A DNA stretch of 11,447 nt, from NCBI GenBank assembly GCA_030593645.1, contig JAUVGT010000125.1, positions 1 to 11,447 of the forward strand, given 5' to 3'. A program made the position numbers and the translations under genes. The DNA is from Deltaproteobacteria bacterium. Lineage in GTDB: Bacteria > Desulfobacterota > Desulfobacteria > Desulfobacterales > JAUVGT01. Of the stretch, positions 7,143 to 11,447 are shown in pieces. The notes under the pieces were generated by a model. The model was not told the DNA's origin, ran no database searches, and worked only from the letters and a program-made list of their open reading frames with translations. Each line of letters starts with the position of its first letter. Positions within the stretch are counted from its first letter, which is position 1.

Positions 7143-7151
7143 ATGGTTAAA

Positions 7152-7183
7152 AGCTCCGGGGAGCAGTTCCCGGAGCTTTTTTT
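7152..7183 (+). terminator. Second tandem terminator in the leader
   Basis: AGCTCCGGG (7152-7160) pairs perfectly with CCCGGAGCT (7169-7177) around an 8-nt loop, extended by A-T pairs and followed by a T-run ending at 7183. It lies between the first terminator and the fusion gene, with no clear promoter after it. Transcription of the gene must therefore read through it. The 3' arm of the first terminator (7129-7136) can pair with 7153-7160, which would let antitermination also disarm this hairpin. Confidence 0.85.
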
Positions 7184-7241
7184 ATTTGAAGTCGCTTTTA
7201 TATAAGCGGTTTTAAAAAAATAGGAAACGGGAGGAAACATA

Positions 7242-9119
7242 ATGATTTTAGTACTCGAAAAAGATATCACCCGGGAACAAAAAGCGTATATCAGGAGTGT
7301 ATTGTTCGAAGCGGGATGTATCGTACGTGAAATGTCCCAGGAAGGGCAAAGCGTGATTGGTGCTGTCGGCAAGGGGAATATGGACATTGAAGAAATCAAT
7401 GCGCTGGCAGGTGTGGAAAAAGTGGTGCCCATATCCACGTCCTTTAAACTGGTCAGCCGCAGCATGCATCCGGAGGATACACATGTCCAGGTCGGTGATG
7501 TAACCGTGGGCGGAGAGAGAATTACGGTGATTGCCGGACCATGTGCTGTTGAAAGCAGAGAGCAAGCCCTTTCAATCGCCCGTGAAGTAAGAACATACGG
7601 GGCGGTTCTCTTTCGGGGCGGTGCGTTTAAACCAAGATCCTCACCTTATTCATTCCAGGGCCTTGAAGAAGAAGGACTTAAAATTCTCGCGGAAGTCAGG
7701 GAGGAAACAGGAATGGGTGTGGTCACCGAAATTACATCTCCCGCGCATGCCGATATGATGATGAAATATGTGGATGTGGTTCAGATTGGCGCGCGAAATA
7801 TGCAGAATTTTGAACTTTTAAAATGCGTCGGCCGAATGGGAAAGCCCGTTGTGCTGAAACGGGGTCTTTCATCCACCATTGAAGAATGGCTGATGTCGGC
7901 GGAGTATATTCTGTCTGAAGGAAATGATAATGTCATTTTATGTGAACGAGGTATCAGGACCTTTGAACCGTATACCAGGAATACACTTGATCTGTCTGCA
8001 ATTCCTGTACTGAAAAACCTGACCCATCTGCCTGTGGTCATCGACCCCAGCCATGCGACCGGAATACGTGAAAAGGTAAGCCCCATGGCAAGGGCTGCTA
8101 TTGCGGCGGGCGCCGATGCCCTGATGATTGAGGTCCATAACGATCCGGATAACGCGTTGTCTGATGGTCCGCAAAGCCTGTATCCCAAGCAGTTTGGTCA
8201 GTTAATGAGAGATATTTATGTCATTGCACCGGTTGTGGATCGACAACTCGACTATAGTTATCTCGATAAAGCCAGGGCTGTAAATCATATCAACACAGTT
8301 AACGGTAAGGGGAAAGAAAAAACAGCGTTCCTCGGAGATTTCGGCACATTCAGTCATATTGCCTGCAGCCGGTATTTTGGATCAAAAATTTCGGCCGTTC
8401 CGAAGCCTTCATTCCGGTCGATTTTTGAAGCGGTAAAAACAGGTGATGCTTATTTCGGGATTGTTCCGCTGGAAAATTCTTTAAACGGCAGCATCCATGA
8501 AAATTACGATTTGCTGCTTGAGTATGATTTGAAAATTGTCGGTGAGGTTACTCTGCGGATAAAGCACAATTTAATCGGACAACCCGGCGCTAAAATAGAA
8601 GACATTCAACGAATCAAGGCACCGCCTCCCGCTTTTGATCAATGCAGGCAATTCCTCCAGGGTCATGAAAGCTGGGAGCTTGTGCCTGTCAATGCCACAG
8701 CCGCAGCGATAAAAATGATCAATGAAGATTCAGCGGCGGCGGAAGCGGCGATTGGAAGTAAAGAAGCCGCGGAGCTGTACAAAATGGAAGTCATTGAGGA
8801 AGGAATCGAAACGGACCCCAGGAACTATACCCGTTTCGTGGTCATCAGCGCGAATCCTATTAAACGCGGAAACCGAAAAAAGTCTTCGTTAATATTTTCA
8901 ACCGGAAACCAGCCGGGCGCGCTTTTTGAAGCGTTAAAGATTTTTGCCGATAACACAATTAACCTGGTCAAACTGGAATCCCGCCCCATCCATGGGAAAC
9001 CCTGGGAGTACATGTTTTATGTGGATCTTGAAGCCGACGCGGAAGCAGAATCTTTTCAGCCGATTCTCTCAGCACTTAAAGAAAAAACCGACTATTTGAA
9101 GCTATTAGGGAGTTATTAA
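7242..9119 (+). CDS. aroF-pheA: Fused DAHP synthase / prephenate dehydratase with ACT domain
   Basis: A 625-residue bifunctional cytosolic enzyme. Residues 1-72 form a ferredoxin-like domain as in Thermotoga-type DAHP synthase. Residues 75-330 are the type I-beta DAHP synthase barrel (phosphoenolpyruvate + erythrose 4-phosphate to DAHP). It has AGPC (metal ligand C101), GGAFKPRSSPYSFQG (126-140), LKRG (205-208), DPSH (H271) and EVHNDPDNALSDG (E297, D308). After a linker, residues 360-540 are prephenate dehydratase, with GDFGTFSH (365-372), VPLENS (408-413) and the essential YTRF (T530). Residues 547-625 are a Phe-binding ACT domain with GALFEAL (559-565) and ESRP (579-582). There is no chorismate mutase domain, unlike E. 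coli PheA. The SHPQ motif usually before FxQC is replaced by APPP (460-463). GGGAGG lies 7 nt before the ATG. Expression is predicted to be attenuated by Phe. Confidence 0.93.
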   Translation: MILVLEKDITREQKAYIRSVLFEAGCIVREMSQEGQSVIGAVGKGNMDIEEINALAGVEKVVPISTSFKLVSRSMHPEDTHVQVGDVTVGGERITVIAGPCAVESREQALSIAREVRTYGAVLFRGGAFKPRSSPYSFQGLEEEGLKILAEVREETGMGVVTEITSPAHADMMMKYVDVVQIGARNMQNFELLKCVGRMGKPVVLKRGLSSTIEEWLMSAEYILSEGNDNVILCERGIRTFEPYTRNTLDLSAIPVLKNLTHLPVVIDPSHATGIREKVSPMARAAIAAGADALMIEVHNDPDNALSDGPQSLYPKQFGQLMRDIYVIAPVVDRQLDYSYLDKARAVNHINTVNGKGKEKTAFLGDFGTFSHIACSRYFGSKISAVPKPSFRSIFEAVKTGDAYFGIVPLENSLNGSIHENYDLLLEYDLKIVGEVTLRIKHNLIGQPGAKIEDIQRIKAPPPAFDQCRQFLQGHESWELVPVNATAAAIKMINEDSAAAEAAIGSKEAAELYKMEVIEEGIETDPRNYTRFVVISANPIKRGNRKKSSLIFSTGNQPGALFEALKIFADNTINLVKLESRPIHGKPWEYMFYVDLEADAEAESFQPILSALKEKTDYLKLLGSY

Positions 9120-9122
9120 TTA

Positions 9123-9282
9123 AGGGCTCGCGTAAAAATAACTTCACATTTTAAGAGGCGAATCATCCCATTCGGCTGCGTTGCAAAAGCTCGAAATATG
9201 CTTGATATTTCTGCGCTTTTGCGCCTTGACGACTGGGTGTATCGACCCTTTAAATTTGTGAATTTATTTTTACGCGAACCCT
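9123..9282. repeat. Second palindromic element (different family or divergent relative)
   Basis: A 160-bp inverted-repeat unit. The left arm (from 9123, AGGGCTCGCGTAAAAATAA) and the right arm (ending 9282, TTATTTTTACGCGAACCCT) match in about 27 of 32 positions. A second stem inside, GCAAAAGC...GCGCTTTTGC around 9183-9227, surrounds a small loop. It begins 3 bp after the aroF-pheA stop and could terminate that transcript. Its ends share CGTAAAAA with the 5623-5776 family. No protein is encoded. Confidence 0.75.
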
Positions 9283-9286
9283 AAGG

Positions 9287-9440
9287 TTGATGAACTCGTA
9301 AAAAGTCCGAATTAGACGGTTTCGTAAAAAGTTCAAATTCAAGGCGTACAAATTTCGTAATCATGAAGCGTACTTATAGTACGTTGAATGATTGCGAAAT
9401 GCAGCACAACGCAGAAGTTGGACTTTTTACGAAACCGTCA
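9287..9440. repeat. Palindromic MITE-like repeat, copy 2
   Basis: Collinear with 5623-5776 over 154 bp, including the partial extra left end (9295-9312), the central CGTACT/AGTACG palindrome and the right end ACTTTTTACGAAACCGTC. Core differences are three substitutions. It starts 4 bp after the other palindromic element ends. The orientation is the same as copy 1. Confidence 0.85.
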
Positions 9441-9703
9441 AGGTTTTTCACCAAATTTGACTGGCACGGCTTAAAAAAGCAGGCCAAGCCTGTCGGTTAG
9501 TTTAGAAACCCAGAAGTTGATTTGACAGCCCTCTGAGTTTTCGGTTAAAATAGAGCATGCTCGAGATATGATCTATTGATTCAACCGATAAGTAAAAAAT
9601 TCGCGATAATTTTCATTCAATAACATATGATAATACGGCCGTAAAATCAAAAATATCTATCCGTGCAGCCGCATAATTATAATTTGAAAGGGAGGAAAAT
9701 CCT
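9441..9703 (+). other. Non-coding leader region of the first Hint lipoprotein gene
   Basis: No gene is seen in these 263 bp. They hold a small CAGGC-caa-GCCTG hairpin (9480-9492), the promoter at 9522-9551, an AT-rich 5' leader of about 145 nt, and a strong ribosome site GGAGG (9691-9695), 8 nt before the ATG. Confidence 0.6.
9522..9551 (+). promoter_or_regulatory. Sigma-70-like promoter for the first Hint lipoprotein
   Basis: TTGACA (9522-9527), an 18-bp spacer and TAAAAT (9546-9551, five of six) predict a start near 9558. Confidence 0.55.
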
Positions 9704-10498
9704 ATGTCACAAAGATCCTTTTTATTCAGTATTATATTGATCATTTTTGCACTAGCGCTAACAGGTTGTCCAGATTCTCATATTATAGAGCCTTCTTCGC
9801 CCCTTTATCTGGATCTGGATCTGGATTCGGAAAGACTCCCCCGCAGCATCCCTTCGGACGGAATCGTTGCACGTGGAGAAGGTGAACACAAAGGCTGGCA
9901 TATAAAAGTAATGGGCGGTCTTTATAAGATGTACGATCCCTTAATTGGGAAATATTATGATACCCAGGTCAATAATGATGGAACCGTAAGTATGACGGAC
10001 ACCGCAAGGGCTCAAAGGGAAGGGGATTATGTGGAATGGAAAAAAGGAAAGAAAACCGGGGAGCCGGGAGTGGAGGTGGAAGGCGGCGGCGGGACCAATT
10101 GTTTTGCACCGGATACACAGGTTTTGATGGCAGACGGCTCAATGAAACGAATCATAGAGGTTAAACAAAACGAAATGGTTAAAGCCTATGATGAAACGGC
10201 TAAAAAAGTTGTGAACAGAAAAGTAACGCTTGCTGAAAACGGCCTGCATGAGTATTATTTTGAAATTAACAATGCATTAAAAGCAACCCCGCCTCATCCG
10301 TTTTTTACAATGAACCGCGGCTGGGTAGCCCTTGAAAATCTAAAAGTCGGAGACAGGATTAAGAGCCATAACGGGGAAACCAAGATAGTTTCTTTCAAAA
10401 AAATAAAGAAGGATTTAAAGATCTACAATATCCGGGTTGAAGAGTTTGAAAACTTTTTTGTATCCGGAAACGGGAAAGATTTTTTTCTGGTTAAATAA
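9704..10498 (+). CDS. Lipoprotein with C-terminal Hint (intein/hedgehog-type) domain, copy 1
   Basis: A 264-residue protein. A lipoprotein signal peptide ends in the lipobox LTGC (19-22), so C22 should be lipidated and the protein anchored to a membrane. Asp is not at +2, so outer-membrane sorting is likely. Residues 50-95 form a small unknown domain, with DGIVARGEG, GWHIKVMGG and YDTQVNNDG. A GEPGVEVEGGGG linker leads to the Hint domain: block A C133-FAPDTQV, block B T195-PPH198-PF, then WVALENLKVGD, and the C-terminal VEEFENFFV strand (245-253). The protein stops shortly after, at FLVK, without the usual terminal Asn. Cys1 and TxxH suggest autocatalytic N-S acyl shift and cleavage at 132/133; this is inference. 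GGAGG precedes the ATG. A paralogue follows 213 bp downstream. Confidence 0.85.
   Translation: MSQRSFLFSIILIIFALALTGCPDSHIIEPSSPLYLDLDLDSERLPRSIPSDGIVARGEGEHKGWHIKVMGGLYKMYDPLIGKYYDTQVNNDGTVSMTDTARAQREGDYVEWKKGKKTGEPGVEVEGGGGTNCFAPDTQVLMADGSMKRIIEVKQNEMVKAYDETAKKVVNRKVTLAENGLHEYYFEINNALKATPPHPFFTMNRGWVALENLKVGDRIKSHNGETKIVSFKKIKKDLKIYNIRVEEFENFFVSGNGKDFFLVK
9809..9826 (+). repeat. Hexanucleotide tandem repeat (CTGGAT x3)
   Basis: Three perfect CTGGAT units in the coding region give the alternating Leu-Asp stretch of copy 1 just after the lipid anchor. The paralogue lacks it. Each unit is two codons, so slippage would keep the frame. Confidence 0.6.
10039..10373 (+). repeat. Direct repeat encoding linker and Hint domain, unit 1
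   Basis: Collinear without gaps with 11113-11447, offset 1,074 bp. I count eight base differences in 335 bp. Similarity drops abruptly upstream of the repeat, inside the coding region. Confidence 0.9.
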
Positions 10499-10586
10499 TT
10501 AATCCGGGTATTATCTTCAAAGACATTTCATGGTTGACACGTTCTGCAGAATTATGCAGAAATATGGAGATCTATTTAACAACAAG

Positions 10587-10615
10587 GGGATGTTACAGTT
10601 TAAATGTAACCTCCT
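10587..10615 (+). other. Hairpin in the gap between the two lipoprotein genes
   Basis: GTTACA (10592-10597) pairs with TGTAAC (10605-10610). After one mismatch, the stem continues with GGGA (10587-10590) against TCCT (10612-10615), with one G-U. No T-run follows directly, so it may be an operator or a 3'-end structure rather than a terminator. Confidence 0.3.
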
Positions 10616-10643
10616 TAGTGATAGAAATTTTTTAAATTATAAT
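10615..10643 (+). promoter_or_regulatory. Candidate promoter for the second Hint lipoprotein
   Basis: A perfect TATAAT (10638-10643) sits 17 bp after a poor -35, TTAGTG (10615-10620). A TTGACA at 10534-10539 has no matching -10 at a proper distance. Cotranscription with the upstream gene is an alternative. Confidence 0.3.
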
Positions 10644-10711
10644 CATAATATATACTTGATTAAATTCAGAAAAGAGTCGTATCGATTAAAGAGGGAAAGG
10701 AGAAAAATCAT

Positions 10712-11447
10712 ATGTCACGAAGATCAATTTTAATCGTTTTTTTATGGTCTATTCTCACTGTTGTTTTCATTATTACGTTAACGGGTTGTCCGTGGATGTG
10801 GAAGACAAACCCTTTAAGGAATATCTTCCCAATGGATGACCCCGTGGTATTATACCCCTTTGGGGGTCTTCTTACTGAAGATAAACCAGTAGAAATGCTT
10901 GAACAGGACCAACTGACCAGCAGCGTCCCCGATGACGGGATCGTTGCCCGCGGGGAAGGAAAATACGAAGGCTGGCTTCTAAAAGTAGAAGGCGGGGTTT
11001 ATATCATGTATGATCCCGCTATCGATAAGTGGTATGATACACGGGTTAACGAGGACGGATCAGTCAGCCTCACTGGCGATGCAAAGAAGAAAAGAGATGA
11101 AGATTATGCAAAGAAAAAAGGAAAGAAAACCGGTGAGCCGGGAGTGGAAGTGGAAGGCGGCGGCGGGACCAATTGTTTTGCACCGGATACACAGGTTTTG
11201 ATGGCAGACGGCTCAATGAAACGAATCATAGAGGTTAAACAAAATGAAATGGTTAAAGCCTATGATGAAAAGGCTAAAAAAGTAGTGAACAGAAAAGTAA
11301 CGCTTGCTGAAAACGGTCTGCATAAATATTATTTTGAAATTAACAATGCATTAAAAGCAACCCCGCCTCATCCGTTTTTTACAATGAACCGCGGCTGGGT
11401 AGCCCTTGAAAATCTAAAAGTCGGAGACAGGATTAAGAGCCATAACG
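10712..11447 (+). CDS. Lipoprotein with Hint domain, copy 2 (3' end beyond window)
   Basis: An uninterrupted frame from the ATG at 10712 to the window edge, 245 complete codons, preceded by AAAGGAGA about 8 nt upstream. It begins MSRRSILIVF and has a lipobox LTGC (23-26), predicting lipidation of C26. The middle domain parallels copy 1 (DGIVARGEG, GWLLKVEGG, YDTRVNEDG) but is clearly diverged, and the region between lipobox and this domain is longer. From about residue 135 the protein is almost identical to copy 1: KKGKKTGEPGVEVEGGGG, then Hint block A with C155 and block B TPPHPF. The window ends at KSHN, equivalent to residue 223 of copy 1. About 40 residues would remain if it ends like copy 1. 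What follows the Hint domain, including any toxin-like tail, is not visible. Confidence 0.85.
   Translation, partial: MSRRSILIVFLWSILTVVFIITLTGCPWMWKTNPLRNIFPMDDPVVLYPFGGLLTEDKPVEMLEQDQLTSSVPDDGIVARGEGKYEGWLLKVEGGVYIMYDPAIDKWYDTRVNEDGSVSLTGDAKKKRDEDYAKKKGKKTGEPGVEVEGGGGTNCFAPDTQVLMADGSMKRIIEVKQNEMVKAYDEKAKKVVNRKVTLAENGLHKYYFEINNALKATPPHPFFTMNRGWVALENLKVGDRIKSHN
11113..11447 (+). repeat. Direct repeat encoding linker and Hint domain, unit 2 (continues past window)
   Basis: Partner of 10039-10373. The match is still perfect at the last base of the window, so the true repeat is longer. Confidence 0.9.

Noticed and set aside
7186..7214. TTGAAG near TATAAG/TTTAAA as a promoter after the second terminator
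   Set aside because: No -10-like hexamer falls at 15-19 bp spacing from the TTGAAG.
5623..9440. Repeats as part of a CRISPR array
   Set aside because: Only two full copies lie 3.7 kb apart, with genes between them and no regular spacers.
9461..9480. TGGCACGG followed by an A-rich stretch, like a sigma-54 -24/-12 promoter
   Set aside because: The TTGCA-type -12 element is absent at the required distance.
9473..9492. Minus-strand hairpin CAGGC-ttg-GCCTG followed by T-run, like a terminator
   Set aside because: The stem is only 5 bp and no minus-strand gene lies upstream to be terminated.
10530..10733. 67-codon open frame between the lipoprotein genes
   Set aside because: It overlaps the ribosome site and start of the second lipoprotein in another frame and has no recognisable ribosome site or composition of a real gene.

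Overview
The window looks like a chromosomal segment of a Gram-negative bacterium. It has lipoprotein signal peptides, Shine-Dalgarno sites, sigma-70-like promoters and moderate GC. The fused aromatic-biosynthesis gene and the abundant palindromic repeats with CGTAAAAA ends remind me of sulfate-reducing Desulfobacterota (Desulfobacterales). That placement is a recollection of gene and repeat style, not the result of a search.

Layout: (1) 1-90, minus strand, the first 30 codons of an unidentified gene, with a good promoter at 185-213. (2) 281-928, minus, a class I SAM methyltransferase of the lysine/EtfB-methylase type. It is divergent from (3) 1101-1928, a class IV PLP aminotransferase, (4) 1990-2928, thioredoxin reductase (trxB), and (5) 2939-4030, a polytopic membrane protein with an apparent internal repeat. 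(6) 4255-5613 is a GT4-like glycosyltransferase. It converges on (7) 5861-6898, minus, 3-dehydroquinate synthase (aroB), with a palindromic repeat lying between them. (8) 7242-9119 is a DAHP synthase fused to an ACT-containing prephenate dehydratase. (9) 9123-9440 holds two different palindromic elements back to back. (10) 9704-10498 and 10712 to beyond the window end are tandem paralogous lipoproteins, each carrying an intein/hedgehog-like (Hint) domain.

The most informative non-coding piece is the 343-bp aroB/aroF-pheA intergenic region. It contains a TTGACA-N17-TACAAG promoter and a 26-codon leader ORF with seven Phe codons and one Tyr codon. These are followed by mutually exclusive RNA hairpins (protector, antiterminator, terminator) and a second tandem terminator. 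This is the architecture of ribosome-mediated phenylalanine attenuation. It sits in front of a gene whose product combines the first step of the shikimate pathway with the Phe-committed step. Phe would therefore be sensed by attenuation and by the ACT domain, and the N-terminal ferredoxin-like DAHPS domain may add a further allosteric input. aroB, transcribed divergently, supplies the second step of the same pathway.

The second notable region is the lipoprotein pair. Their N-terminal halves are clearly diverged, while the DNA encoding the linker and Hint domain is almost identical (8 differences over the 335 comparable bases). This pattern suggests gene conversion or domain swapping. The first copy ends at the Hint domain with FLVK, not an Asn-containing splice junction, so cleavage rather than protein splicing is the more likely chemistry.

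No rRNA, tRNA, CRISPR array or transposase gene was seen.
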